From the NCBI GenBank assembly GCA_030538115.1, contig JAUNUP010000002.1, forward strand, positions 183,508-247,507: DNA of 64,000 nucleotides. Reading direction: 5' to 3'. Below are positions 37,271 through 46,149 of this stretch, piece after piece. The notes below the pieces were generated by a model that saw only the letters and a list, made by a program, of their open reading frames with translations, was not told where the DNA came from and ran no database searches. Made by a program: the position numbers and the translations under genes. The DNA comes from Dermatophilus congolensis. GTDB taxonomy: Bacteria > Actinomycetota > Actinomycetes > Actinomycetales > Dermatophilaceae. The first letter of the stretch is position 1, and every line of letters begins with the position of its first letter.

Positions 37271-38211
37271 GACGCAGGTCCTCCATGGGTGACGGCGGTA
37301 GGGGTTGCTCGGGCCAACAGTTCGGCCTCGTGAGCAGGCGGATGGTGTCCCCAGGAGTGCAGGCGATCCAGCGTCCGCACCTGCCGCGATTCGTCGTCGA
37401 CGAGCAGACCGCCCCAGCCGTATTCGACGGCGAATCCGGAGGGGGTGCTGACGTAGAAGCTGAACATGTGGTCGTTCGGGTGCATCCCCAATGTCATTTC
37501 GAGGGGTTGATGTGCGCTCAGGCAGCGGTCGTACGCAGCACCGACATCTCGGATGTCGTCGACCTCCAGCATGAAGTGGTGTGTGCGCTTCGTGTGCGGC
37601 AGGTCGCCGAATGCGACGGAATGATGCCTGCCGTTGCATCGCAAGAAGATCAGGTCGGCGACGATTCCAGGTGCCACCTCTTCGAGGATGATGTCGCTGA
37701 TCTTGAAGCCCAGCAGGTCGACATAGAACGCCAGGTAGTCATCACGACTCACCCCTCTCGTCAGCAGCACGTGGTGGCCGGCACCGCCTTGTCCCGTGAC
37801 GAAACCTCCGACGAGGTGGGCGGAGGCGAACTCGGTCGCCGCAGAAGCGATCCCGGTGACGAGCTCAACGCGATTCCCCAGAGGATCCGTCACGATGACG
37901 GCCCGGTCGACCTGTCGTCGAGCGAGCAGGTCCGGTGAGCCCTCCTCGTATTCGAGGCCGGTTCCACGAATCCGATCGATCAGTTCGTCGAGCGACGCAT
38001 TGTCTTTCACCGCATAGCCGCTGGCCACGAGATCGTCGGAGAGGCCCTTTTCGATCATCCACCGGTAGGCCCGATCATCGGAACGCAAGGTCAGCAAGTC
38101 GTCGGTCTTCTGCCCGAGTTGCATACCCAGCAGTTCGACCCCGAAGTTCTCCCAGGCGGCCAGATCGCTCGCCTCATAGACGACGTAGGCCAGTTCTTCG
38201 ACACGGCTCAT
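37267..38211 (-). CDS. Extradiol ring-cleavage dioxygenase (BphC/HsaC type I)
   Basis: A 314-residue vicinal-oxygen-chelate protein with two tandem modules. Fe(II) ligands appear as His in GAGHHVLLTRG (about 145), His in TKRTHHFMLEV (about 209) and Glu in GFAVEYGWGG (about 260), matching the 2-His-1-carboxylate triad of BphC and HsaC. It should open a catechol between C1 of the substituted carbon and the adjacent hydroxyl (meta cleavage). It is the middle gene of the operon, overlapping both neighbours by ATGA. The catechol substrate is unknown; steroid HsaC, biphenyl and phenylpropanoid enzymes all share this scaffold. Confidence 0.9.
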   Translation of the reverse strand: MSRVEELAYVVYEASDLAAWENFGVELLGMQLGQKTDDLLTLRSDDRAYRWMIEKGLSDDLVASGYAVKDNASLDELIDRIRGTGLEYEEGSPDLLARRQVDRAVIVTDPLGNRVELVTGIASAATEFASAHLVGGFVTGQGGAGHHVLLTRGVSRDDYLAFYVDLLGFKISDIILEEVAPGIVADLIFLRCNGRHHSVAFGDLPHTKRTHHFMLEVDDIRDVGAAYDRCLSAHQPLEMTLGMHPNDHMFSFYVSTPSGFAVEYGWGGLLVDDESRQVRTLDRLHSWGHHPPAHEAELLARATPTAVTHGGPAS

Positions 38212-39785
38212 GCTGCGTTTCCTCCGGTAGAGATGGTGGGGACTGCGAGCCCGGACGTGTTCGCGGCTGCCACGAACTTGTCGGGACGTACGGCGACGAC
38301 TTCGACGCCGTAGCGTTCGAGAAACGGGATCAGGACGCCACGAAGGTCGACCAGGTCACTGCGGTCGCTGGTAAAGCTCGTCGAAGGCCGGACGGCGATG
38401 TATCTGGCGCCGAGGGCATCCCACTGCGCCTTCTCCTCCTGAGTGAGGACGGTGGCCGGATCGACGTCGGCACCGAGCAACGTGAAGTTGTCACCGAGGT
38501 GGGCATCGAGTCGATCCAGGTGGCCCAGCGCGCTGCCCATGATCGGTTGCGGCAGCATGCGGCCGACGATGCTCGCATCGCCCGGAGTACCGCGGAGCCA
38601 GCCGTCCTCCAATACGGGCGGTGCAGTCAACGGCGGCTCGAACGGCGTCACCGTGTTCTCCGGGATTTGATTCATCGCCTTCACCTCTTCGGGCGTGGCC
38701 TCCTGCTTGATGACGCGCCCCAGAGCGACAGCGAGGTTCGTGTAGAACGCGACGTTGGGCCTGCGCTCCACTTCGTAGGTGTTCAACCAGGAGTCGTCGA
38801 ACTCGCCCCGCAATACGCGGGCCATCTTCCAGCCGAGGTTGTATGCGTCACGCATGCCCGACTGCATGCCCGCCCCTGCCCACGGGGGCATGAGGTGTGC
38901 CGCATCACCCGCCAGGAAAACGCGGCCGCTACGCCAAGCCGTGGCGGTGCGCACATGGTGGCGGTAGAAGGCGTACTGGTGGATCTCGACGTCATCGGTA
39001 CTCACCCCCATGGCTTCCAACAAGGGCCACACCTCGGCCGCCGTGGGGAAATCCGCTTCGGTTTCACCGGGCTTCAGCGGGATCTCCCAGCGGTGATTGC
39101 CCGCTGACAGCGCGATGTCCACCACGGGTCGCTCGCGATCGCTCCAGAACGTGAGGAAGTCGCGGTCGGGCCACCACCGCTTCACCCGACAGTCGATGAC
39201 GATCCACAGCGTGGGAACCGTGTCGCCGTCCATCGGGATGCCGAGGGCCTTGCGCGTCGCGCTCGATCCACCGTCGGCGGCGATCGCGTACTTCGCCCGG
39301 GTCGTGCTCACCTCGCCCGTCTCGCGGTTCTTGGAGGTGATCGTGACGCCGGAGTCGTCTTGTTCGACCCCGATGACTTCCTGCCCGTAGTTCACCTCGA
39401 GGGCAGGCAGCTCTTCGGCGCACCTGCGCAGCTCGGCCTCCATGCTGGGTTGGTAGATGTTGTAGAAGCGCGAGTTACCGTCGGGCGGCCCGAGGCTCGA
39501 GGGCGGATGCTCGATCCGCATGATCTCGTTGCCGTCGTACGTCACCCAGCGAAGCGCTCGCTGCGGCTCGATGACCCGGTCGACCCTGTCGCCGATGCCG
39601 AGGTCTTGAAAGATGCGCATGGTCCAGTCGTTGACTGTCACGGCGCGGGCGCGCGAGTAGATGTCTGCTTCGCGCTCGAGCGCCACCACGGACGCCCCCT
39701 TGCTTGCGAGAGTCAGGGCCGCCACGACCCCGGTCGGGCCGTATCCGATGACCGCGACGTCTCTGGCGCGTTCTGGTTGGTTCAC
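38208..39785 (-). CDS. FAD-dependent aromatic hydroxylase (MhpA-like)
   Basis: A 525-residue class A flavoprotein monooxygenase. It has the GxGxxG dinucleotide site VIGYGPTGVVAALTLASKGA with acidic ELEREAD partner (about 14-45), a DG motif (AIADGGSSATRKALGIP, about 165-180) and the FAD/ribityl motif FLAGDAAHLMPPWAGAGMQS (about 290). A thioredoxin-like C-terminus lacks catalytic cysteines, as in MhpA and PheA. It would hydroxylate a phenolic acid to the catechol used by the following dioxygenase, with NAD(P)H and O2. It is first in the operon, directly behind a TetR-type palindrome. Confidence 0.9.
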   Translation of the reverse strand: MNQPERARDVAVIGYGPTGVVAALTLASKGASVVALEREADIYSRARAVTVNDWTMRIFQDLGIGDRVDRVIEPQRALRWVTYDGNEIMRIEHPPSSLGPPDGNSRFYNIYQPSMEAELRRCAEELPALEVNYGQEVIGVEQDDSGVTITSKNRETGEVSTTRAKYAIAADGGSSATRKALGIPMDGDTVPTLWIVIDCRVKRWWPDRDFLTFWSDRERPVVDIALSAGNHRWEIPLKPGETEADFPTAAEVWPLLEAMGVSTDDVEIHQYAFYRHHVRTATAWRSGRVFLAGDAAHLMPPWAGAGMQSGMRDAYNLGWKMARVLRGEFDDSWLNTYEVERRPNVAFYTNLAVALGRVIKQEATPEEVKAMNQIPENTVTPFEPPLTAPPVLEDGWLRGTPGDASIVGRMLPQPIMGSALGHLDRLDAHLGDNFTLLGADVDPATVLTQEEKAQWDALGARYIAVRPSTSFTSDRSDLVDLRGVLIPFLERYGVEVVAVRPDKFVAAANTSGLAVPTISTGGNAA

Positions 39786-39808
39786 CAGTCCCCCTCGGGA
39801 AGTTTTGT

Positions 39809-39822
39809 ACCGAACGGTCGGT
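39809..39822. promoter_or_regulatory. TetR-type operator ACCGAACGGTCGGT
   Basis: Inverted repeat ACCGA-ACGG-TCGGT lies 24 bp before the hydroxylase start codon and about 100 bp before the divergent TetR gene. ACCG...CGGT palindromes of this size are typical TetR-family boxes. It should couple hydroxylase/dioxygenase/hydrolase expression to an aromatic effector. Confidence 0.75.
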
Positions 39823-39923
39823 TTGTTGTGGAGTGACCAGAGTCACAGAGACGCCGGGAGCTGTCAATGGGTCATGGACGCGCATGTGCCCGCGAGGGCA
39901 GGGCGGCTCCGTATCGTGGGGCC

Positions 39924-40598
39924 GTGGAGGTCAACAGGTCGAACAACCAACGGGGGCTGCGGTCGAGGCGGGAAATCCTCGAAGTGGCAACCCGGGTCAT
40001 GTCGGAGCGCGGCTACGGGGCGACCTCGATGTCCACGCTGTCCAAAGAGTCCGGCCTGCCGAAGAGCTCGATCTATCACCACTTCGCATCGAAGGGCGAA
40101 CTGCTGTCGGCGGTGATGGAAGACGGCGCCAAGTCGTTCTTCGGGCACATGCGCGAGGCGCAGGCCGAACCCCCCGCAGACCTCTCGCCGAAAGAACTGC
40201 TCGGCTGGTTTCTGCAGCAAACGGGTGAGATCTTCCTGGTGCAACCCGAATTCTTGCGGCTGCACCTCCTGCTGCTCATGAGCGCCGAGGCCGACGACAC
40301 GCAGGTCGGCGCCATCATCGAACGGGTTCGACGCGAGGGCCGCCTCCACATGCGGTGGATGATCTCGACATCTTTCGCGGCCCACGGCGCCGAGGTGGCT
40401 CAGGCCGTCGGAGAAGCACTCGAGTACTTCGCCATCGCCGGGTTCGACGGTGCCTTCGTCGCCTGGCAGGCCGAGCCCGACCGCTCCATTCGCGACCAGA
40501 TGTCACAGCTGACGATCGCGCTCGCAGCACTGGCAGACGCCGTGATCGCCGAGCGGGAGTCGGGTACCGCCGAGATGCACCCCGAGGCCCCGCTGTAA
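39924..40598 (+). CDS. TetR-family regulator of the aromatic operon
   Basis: A 224-residue regulator: the N-terminal HTH is GLRSRREILEVATRVMSERG, YGATSMSTLSKESGLPKSSI, YHHFASKGELL, and a helical effector domain follows to about residue 215. It is divergent from the hydroxylase-dioxygenase-hydrolase operon with an ACCGA/TCGGT palindrome between them, so it is probably the local repressor. I chose GTG 39924 because -10-like TATCGT (39912-39917) ends 6 nt before it; an in-frame ATG at 39867 would precede that promoter and is unlikely. Confidence 0.85.
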   Translation: MEVNRSNNQRGLRSRREILEVATRVMSERGYGATSMSTLSKESGLPKSSIYHHFASKGELLSAVMEDGAKSFFGHMREAQAEPPADLSPKELLGWFLQQTGEIFLVQPEFLRLHLLLLMSAEADDTQVGAIIERVRREGRLHMRWMISTSFAAHGAEVAQAVGEALEYFAIAGFDGAFVAWQAEPDRSIRDQMSQLTIALAALADAVIAERESGTAEMHPEAPL

Positions 40599-40714
40599 CA
40601 GTTCCGTAAAGCGAGTTATCGGACACTAACCGTTTCGCGCGTCGAACCCTTACCATCGACAGAACCGCACCGCCAAGCGGCGAGCAGACTCGACTTGGAT
40701 CCCGAGGAGAAGCC

Positions 40715-41572
40715 ATGCCCGCACCTGTACGGAACGACGTCGTGCTTACGGCGATGCGACGACTACGCACGACCACGGCGCTGCCAGTGATCTTCTCCGC
40801 CGAAGTCAGCGGCGAGACGGCCGAACTCAACCGCTTCATCGGCACGACGACCGATGCGATGACGAACCTCTCCGTCACCAAGGGACGTGGCCTAGGCGGG
40901 CACGTCATGGCTTCGGGGCACCTGGCCACCGTGCGCGACTACCGCGACTGCGAGGTCATCACCCGCGACTACCAGGAGGCGGTTCAGCGCGAGGGACTGC
41001 GCGCCATCATCTCGGCACCGGTCACGGTCGCGGGGGCCACCCGGGTCATCCTCTACGGGTCGGCTCGCGTCGCCTCCCATGTCGGTGATCAGGTCTCCAA
41101 GTCCTTCGTCTCGATCGCTGCCGAACTCGCGGCCGCGATCCAGGCCCGTGACGAGACACAGCGCTTGCTGCGAACGGGCGAACAGGCTGTCGCCGAGAAG
41201 AGCCACGGCCTCGAGGCCGTCGACCGCGAGCAGTTGCGTGTGCTTCACGGCGAACTGCGGGCGATCGCGGCCGAACTGGCCGACCCGGGAGTCCGAAAGC
41301 GCCTCCTGGCGGCCACCTCCGCGCTGGCGGGAGTGGTACACAGCCCCGGCGAGCCTGTGCGCCCCGTTGGGCCGGAGTGTTCCCTCTCCGCGCGTGAGAT
41401 CGACGTGCTCGCGCAGGTGGCGCTCGGCCTTTCCAACGCCGAGGTCGCGACGCGCCTGACGCTCTCCCCCGAGACGATCAAGGCGTACCTGCGCAACATC
41501 GCCGCCAAGCTCGGTACGCGCTCCCGCATGGAATCCGTGATGCGAGCCCGCCTCCTGGGCGTCCTGCCGTAG
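40715..41572 (+). CDS. GAF-LuxR transcriptional regulator
   Basis: A 285-residue protein with a GAF-like sensor (about 10-140; GRGLGGHVMASGHLATVRDY, then LRAIISAPVTVAGATRVILYG), a helical linker and a C-terminal LuxR HTH (about 220-280; LSAREIDVLAQVALGLSNAEVA, TRLTLSPETIKAYLRNIAAKLG). There is no receiver domain. Actinobacterial proteins of this layout often sit next to aromatic or short-chain catabolic genes and sense a CoA-ester or aromatic ligand. GAGGAGAAG precedes the ATG. It lies between the aromatic-operon TetR gene and an MHS permease, in the same direction as the permease. Confidence 0.82.
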   Translation: MPAPVRNDVVLTAMRRLRTTTALPVIFSAEVSGETAELNRFIGTTTDAMTNLSVTKGRGLGGHVMASGHLATVRDYRDCEVITRDYQEAVQREGLRAIISAPVTVAGATRVILYGSARVASHVGDQVSKSFVSIAAELAAAIQARDETQRLLRTGEQAVAEKSHGLEAVDREQLRVLHGELRAIAAELADPGVRKRLLAATSALAGVVHSPGEPVRPVGPECSLSAREIDVLAQVALGLSNAEVATRLTLSPETIKAYLRNIAAKLGTRSRMESVMRARLLGVLP

Positions 41573-41640
41573 CCCCTTCACCTGCGAGTACCCACTTTCG
41601 GGGGTATTGCGTTGTGAGATGAACCACTTACTGTCGTCAC

Positions 41641-41663
41641 AACCGGTTTCGGTTAGCCGAAAC
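41641..41663 (+). promoter_or_regulatory. Overlapping inverted repeats upstream of the MHS permease
   Basis: AACCG-gttt-CGGTT (41641-41654) overlaps GTTTCGG-ttag-CCGAAAC (41646-41663). Both lie 54-76 bp before the GTG start of the permease, and are candidates for the site of the adjacent GAF-LuxR protein. Confidence 0.5.
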
Positions 41664-41716
41664 TAACTTGCCTCGATTCCACCTCACGCTCGAGGCCGCC
41701 TCATCAGGAGACGCAT

Positions 41717-43126
41717 GTGACGACCCAGTCCTCAAGCACGACCGCCACCGAAAAGCCGACGTCCCTGAAGAGGGTCGCCGCTGCGGCCTCGCTTGGTACG
41801 ACGATCGAGTTCTACGACTTCTTCATCTACGGCACCGCTGCCGCCCTCGTGTTTCCGACGATCTTCTTCTCCAAGGCCGATCCGGCGACCGCCACGCTCG
41901 CGTCGTTCGCCACGTTCGCGGTCGCGTTCTTCGCGCGCCCTGTCGGTGCCATCGTGTTCGGCCACTACGGCGACCGCATCGGCCGCAAGCGCACCCTTGT
42001 ATGGACGCTGCTCATCATGGGTATCGCCACCGTGCTCATCGGCCTCCTGCCGGGCTACTCCTCCGGCGCCTTCGGGTTCTTCCCCAACGGCATCGGCATC
42101 TGGGCACCGATCCTGCTCGTGCTCATGCGGTTCTTCCAGGGCTTCGCCGTCGGAGGCGAATGGGCCGGCGCCACGCTGCTCACCGCCGAGTACGCCCCCA
42201 AGGGCAAGCGCGGCATGATGGCGATGTGGCCGCAGCTCGGCCCTGCCTTCGCCTTCCTGCTCTCCTCCGGCACCTTCCTCATCTTCACCATCGCCGCAGG
42301 CGCCGACGCCGGCCCCGAAAGCGCCTTCATGCAGTACGGCTGGCGAATCCCGTTCATCCTCTCCACCCTGCTCGTGCTGGTCGGCCTCTGGATCCGCCTC
42401 AAGGTCGACGAGACCCCCGTGTTCAAGGAGGGAGAGCGCCGCCTCGGCCAGGACCCGGAGAAGAAGCTGCCGTTCCTCGACGCCATGCGCGAGCAGTGGA
42501 AGGAGATCCTCATCGCCGGTGGCGCTCTGGCCTCCCTCTTCTCCCTCTTCTACATGGGCACGTCGTTCTTCACGAGCTACGCCACGAACACCTCGTACGG
42601 CCTCGGCCACTCCCGTGCCTTCGTCCTCTCGATGGGCATGATCGGAGCCGTGTTGTTCGGTCTGTCGATTGCGGCCTCGGCCATGTGGTCGGACAAGATC
42701 GGTCGCCGCAAGGTGATCATGGTCTCGTGCACGCTGGCCGTGATCTGGGCGCTCGCCGTGTTCCCGATCATGCAGATCGGCACCCAGTGGGCGTTCGCGA
42801 TCGGCCTGTGGGTCACTCTCATCATCTTCGGCATCGCCTACGGCCCGGCCGGAGCCGCGCTGCCCGAGCTGTTCCAGGCGCGCTACCGCTACACGGGCGC
42901 AGGCCTCGGCTACAACCTCGCCGGCATCTTCGGCGGCGCGATCCCGCCGCTGTTCGCTGCCGGCTGGGTGGCACAGGGCAATGTCATGTACGTCGGCATG
43001 CTGCTCGCCGGGCTGTCGGCCATCTCGGTGCTGTGCACCTACTTCATGGTCGAGTCGCGTGACGTCGACATGGGCCAGGAGGGTCTCATCCCGAGCAAGA
43101 TCCGCGCTGCGACTGACGTGCTCTAA
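41717..43126 (+). CDS. MHS-family (metabolite:H+ symporter) MFS transporter
   Basis: A 469-residue, 12-helix transporter. The helix-1 motif AAAASLGTTIEFYDFFIYGT and loop FGHYGDRIGRKRTLVWTLL with FFQGFAVGGEWAGATLLTAE are signatures of the MHS group (ShiA, KgtP, ProP relatives) that carries shikimate, 2-oxoglutarate, aromatic acids or betaines. Beside a ring-cleavage operon an aromatic or phenylpropanoid acid is the most economical guess. The GTG start has AGGAGA 6 nt upstream. The gene ends at a strong T-tailed terminator. Confidence 0.9.
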   Translation: MTTQSSSTTATEKPTSLKRVAAAASLGTTIEFYDFFIYGTAAALVFPTIFFSKADPATATLASFATFAVAFFARPVGAIVFGHYGDRIGRKRTLVWTLLIMGIATVLIGLLPGYSSGAFGFFPNGIGIWAPILLVLMRFFQGFAVGGEWAGATLLTAEYAPKGKRGMMAMWPQLGPAFAFLLSSGTFLIFTIAAGADAGPESAFMQYGWRIPFILSTLLVLVGLWIRLKVDETPVFKEGERRLGQDPEKKLPFLDAMREQWKEILIAGGALASLFSLFYMGTSFFTSYATNTSYGLGHSRAFVLSMGMIGAVLFGLSIAASAMWSDKIGRRKVIMVSCTLAVIWALAVFPIMQIGTQWAFAIGLWVTLIIFGIAYGPAGAALPELFQARYRYTGAGLGYNLAGIFGGAIPPLFAAGWVAQGNVMYVGMLLAGLSAISVLCTYFMVESRDVDMGQEGLIPSKIRAATDVL

Positions 43127-43150
43127 GGCCACCGCCTCCCGCTCACTGAC

Positions 43151-43196
43151 GCCCGCCCCCTCCTGCCGATCGGCCGGAGGGGGCGGGCTTCGTTTT
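43151..43196 (+). terminator. Intrinsic terminator after the MHS permease
   Basis: Perfect 13-bp arms GCCCGCCCCCTCC (43151-43163) and GGAGGGGGCGGGC (43176-43188), with a 12-nt loop, then TTCGTTTT. This is the best textbook terminator in the window. Confidence 0.9.
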
Positions 43197-43282
43197 CCAC
43201 AACCTCGCACCGGCCCCGTTTCTGTCCACAGGCGTGCTGCGCGCCCCTCGCCTTGCCGCGGTCAGCGGCGCACGATCGGCTC

Positions 43283-43924
43283 GTGAGCATCGATCCGGGC
43301 ACTGCGGCACTTCTCGCGCTTCTCTTCATCTTTCCGCCCGCCGGGGCCGCGACCACTTCGGGGGCGGCCGCGGCAACCGGCGCTCGAGCGGTGGGCGGCG
43401 CAGTAGTGAAGGAGGTCGCGAAGAAAGCGGGCGGCAGTGCCGTCGCCCGAGGGGGCGCCGCTGGGCGAGGGTCGAAAGCACTCGATGCCGTCGACGACCT
43501 CACCGCGATCATGCCGGGCAAGTGGCGTGCTCCTCTGCGCGGAAACCTCGACCTGGCACGTCGATTCGAGAAGCCACCGCAGAACTGGAATCCCGGGCAT
43601 CGCGGTGTCGACCTGCGCACCGATGCCTCCGGCGTCGTGCTCGCCGCCAACAACGGCCGCGTCGTCTTCGCAGGCAAGGTCGGTGGCAAGTCGACGGTCA
43701 GCATCCTGCATCCCGGCGGCGTGAAGACGACCTATGAGCCGGTGATCCCGTCCGTGACAAAGGGCGATTCGGTGCGCTCGGGGCAGGTCATCGGGCGCAT
43801 CGGCGGCACCGGCGGGCACTGCTCCCCCGGCGCGTGCCTGCATTGGGGCGCGATCAGACTCGGCGAATACATCGATCCGCTCACGCTGCTCGGCGGCACG
43901 ATCCGGTTGTTGCCGTTGCAGTGA
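43283..43924 (+). CDS. Exported M23-family (LytM-type) peptidase
   Basis: A 213-residue protein with an N-terminal hydrophobic signal/anchor (TAALLALLFIFPPAGAA, about 7-23), an Ala/Gly-rich linker, then a compact LytM domain. Zn ligands are His106 and Asp110 in GHRGVDLRTD and the C-terminal His187 in CLHWGAIR, with His179 in GGHCSPG; these fit the family HxxxD and HxH pattern. It likely trims or remodels peptidoglycan. GTG 43283 is chosen because -10-like CACGAT (43271-43276) ends 6 nt before it, without Shine-Dalgarno. It converges on xerC, the position this gene commonly has next to the rpsB region in actinobacteria. Confidence 0.85.
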   Translation: MSIDPGTAALLALLFIFPPAGAATTSGAAAATGARAVGGAVVKEVAKKAGGSAVARGGAAGRGSKALDAVDDLTAIMPGKWRAPLRGNLDLARRFEKPPQNWNPGHRGVDLRTDASGVVLAANNGRVVFAGKVGGKSTVSILHPGGVKTTYEPVIPSVTKGDSVRSGQVIGRIGGTGGHCSPGACLHWGAIRLGEYIDPLTLLGGTIRLLPLQ

Positions 43925-43945
43925 GCCCCTGAGCCAGTCGATCTG

Positions 43946-44938
43946 TCAGGCCCGCGGGTGCGCCTGCTCGAAGGCGTCTCTCAGGCGCTTGGCCGAGACG
44001 TGCGTGTAGATCTGCGTGGTCGACAGCGTCGAGTGCCCGAGCAGTTCCTGCACGTCACGCAGGTCGGCTCCCCCGTCGAGCAGGTGTGTCGCCGCCGAGT
44101 GGCGGAGGGCGTGCGGCGCGATGTCGGGCACCGCGGCCGCGTGGGCTGCCGCGTGCACGGCCTCCCGGATCTGACGCTGGCCCAAGCGGCCGCCGCGGAC
44201 TCCGAGGAAAAGCGCTGGGCCGCTGCGCTCGGTGGCCAGACGTCTTCGGGCGACCGACCAGGCCCGCAGCGCGTCGCGTGCGGGGACGCCGAACGGCACG
44301 ATCCGCTCCTTGTCGCCCTTGCCCACGACGCGGGCGGTGCGCTCGGCGAGGTCGACATCGTCGATGTCGAGGGAGGCGAGTTCGCCGACCCGCAGACCTG
44401 TCGCGTAGAGGAGTTCGAGCAGGGCGAGGTCTCGCAGCCGGACCGCTTGATCGGTCTCGTCTGCCTCGTCGGTGCCGCCAGTGCCGTCGGTGGAGGTGCG
44501 GGCCCTGTCGAGAAGGTCGGCGGCCTGGCGCTGCTTGAGCACCGTCGGCAGGTGCCCCGACTTCTTCGGGGTCGCGAGGCGTAGCGTCGGGTCGGTTTCG
44601 ATGAGCCCGGATCGCTTGGCCCAGCGGAAGAACGCCCGCACCGAGGCCGTGTGCCTCGCGAGCGTCGACCTCGCGGCTCCCGCCTCTGCCGTGACGCCCA
44701 GCCAGTCACGCAGATCGGCGAGGTCGACCTGCGCGATGGCTAGGTGGCCGCGGGTTGCCGCGTGGGTGAGCGCCGCGACGACATCCGTGACGTAGGCGCG
44801 AATCGTGTGCTCGGATTTCGGGCGCGCTTGCTCGACGCGCAGGTATGTCTCGAACGCCCGCAGCGCCCGCGCGCTCTCCTCCGGCAGGTCCACGCCTCCA
44901 CGGTGACCGTGGTGACCCGAATCGGCAACATGCGACAC
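43946..44938 (-). CDS. xerC: Tyrosine recombinase XerC
   Basis: A 330-residue integrase/recombinase with the full catalytic set: Arg183 (ATGLRVGEL), Lys207 (GKGDKERIV), His276 and Arg279 (HALRHSA), His302 (LLGHSTL) and Tyr311 (IYTHVS). With XerD it resolves chromosome dimers at dif. An acidic low-complexity insertion (STDGTGGTDEADETDQAVRL, about 150-170) precedes the first Arg, making it longer than the usual 300. It starts at GTG 44938, 8 bp after dprA, in the dprA-xerC order of actinobacteria. A phage-type integrase is unlikely in this context. Confidence 0.93.
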   Translation of the reverse strand: MSHVADSGHHGHRGGVDLPEESARALRAFETYLRVEQARPKSEHTIRAYVTDVVAALTHAATRGHLAIAQVDLADLRDWLGVTAEAGAARSTLARHTASVRAFFRWAKRSGLIETDPTLRLATPKKSGHLPTVLKQRQAADLLDRARTSTDGTGGTDEADETDQAVRLRDLALLELLYATGLRVGELASLDIDDVDLAERTARVVGKGDKERIVPFGVPARDALRAWSVARRRLATERSGPALFLGVRGGRLGQRQIREAVHAAAHAAAVPDIAPHALRHSAATHLLDGGADLRDVQELLGHSTLSTTQIYTHVSAKRLRDAFEQAHPRA

Positions 44939-44946
44939 GCTGCCGG

Positions 44947-46149
44947 TCAGTTGCCGCGTTTCCTCGGGGGTGTCCGCCAGCCGGTGTCGGTTTGTACCGC
45001 CAGGCCCAGGGCCTCCAGGCGGCCCAGGGCTGCCGTCGTGCCTCGCAGCGGGGTTCCGACCACCGTCGCGATGCTCGTCACCGAGCGTGCGCGGCTGGAC
45101 AGGGTGTCGAGTACGCGGGCGTCGTCCGAAGAGAGCTCGTCTCTGGGCCGGCGCGGCGCCCGCCGCGCCGGAGCCATCGATTCCCCCACGGGTGAGAGCA
45201 GTTCGGCCACCTCGTCGTGGTCGGTGACGAGCTGGGCCATCCCCGAGCGGATGATCTCGTGACAGCCGGCCGAGGTACTGGAGTTGACGCGCCCTGGCAC
45301 CGCCATGACGACGCGGTGGTATTTCGCCGCGTAGCCCGCCGTGTTCTTCGACCCCGAGCGGATGCCCGCCTCCACGACGACCGTCCCCTGCGTCATGGTG
45401 GCGATGAGTCGGTTACGCTGCAGGAATCTGCTCTTCAAGGCTGAACAGCCGGGAGCGGTCTCCGTGACCACTACGCCGCGCGCGGCGATGGTGGCGATGA
45501 GGTCCGCGTGCGCCGTCGGGTATGGCTTGTCGATGCCGCAGGCGAGCACCGCCACCGTCAACCCCTCCGCTGCGAGCGCGCCGCGATGGGCCGCCGCGTC
45601 GATGCCGAAGGCCGCGCCGCTGACCACCGTGAACCCGTGCCCGGCCAATCCCCAGCCGAGATCGTTCGCAACGTTGATTCCGTAATCGCTGCAGGCACGA
45701 GCACCAACGACGGCAACCGAGCGCGCGCTGAGCGCGGCGAGATCATGTGGGCCACGCACCCAGAGCGCGTACGGCGGCAGGTCGAGGTCGTCCAGGCCCG
45801 GCGGCCATTCGGCATCGCCCGGTATGAGAATCCGAGCGCGGTACCGGTCGGCGATCTCGAGGTCTCGGGGCACGTCGAGCATGGCCAGCCGAGGGTGGAA
45901 CTGCCCGACCACGCTCTCCGACCTGTCGGCGAGCGCCGCCAGCGCCCCCACGGGACCGAACTGTCCGACAAGCGTGCGCGCCCAGTGGTTGTCGGGTTCT
46001 ACGAGCCGTGTCCAGGCCGCGCGCGCGTACCGTTCGAGGTCACGATCGTCATCGCCGCTGTGAGGTAGGCGATCGAACCGCACCACGGATGCGGCCAGCC
46101 CCGCGTAGTCGTCTGGCACCGGCACCAGGGCCTCCATCTGCGTGGTCAT
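44947..46149 (-). CDS. dprA: DNA-processing protein DprA/Smf
   Basis: A 400-residue protein with a Rossmann-like DNA_processg_A domain: ARSVAVVGARACSDYGINVA, then SGAAFGIDAAAHRGALAAEG and FLQRNRLIATMTQGTVVVEA. The C-terminal winged helix (about 335-395) is DprA domain III. It loads RecA on incoming single strands during transformation; it is retained in many species not known to be competent. The ATG overlaps the comM stop by ATGA. The long open frame upstream of 46149 is a shadow of comM. Confidence 0.94.
   Translation of the reverse strand: MTTQMEALVPVPDDYAGLAASVVRFDRLPHSGDDDRDLERYARAAWTRLVEPDNHWARTLVGQFGPVGALAALADRSESVVGQFHPRLAMLDVPRDLEIADRYRARILIPGDAEWPPGLDDLDLPPYALWVRGPHDLAALSARSVAVVGARACSDYGINVANDLGWGLAGHGFTVVSGAAFGIDAAAHRGALAAEGLTVAVLACGIDKPYPTAHADLIATIAARGVVVTETAPGCSALKSRFLQRNRLIATMTQGTVVVEAGIRSGSKNTAGYAAKYHRVVMAVPGRVNSSTSAGCHEIIRSGMAQLVTDHDEVAELLSPVGESMAPARRAPRRPRDELSSDDARVLDTLSSRARSVTSIATVVGTPLRGTTAALGRLEALGLAVQTDTGWRTPPRKRGN

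Noticed and set aside
43946..44938. Phage integrase indicating a prophage
   Set aside because: The tyrosine recombinase is next to dprA in the conserved order and matches XerC. No structural phage genes are present.
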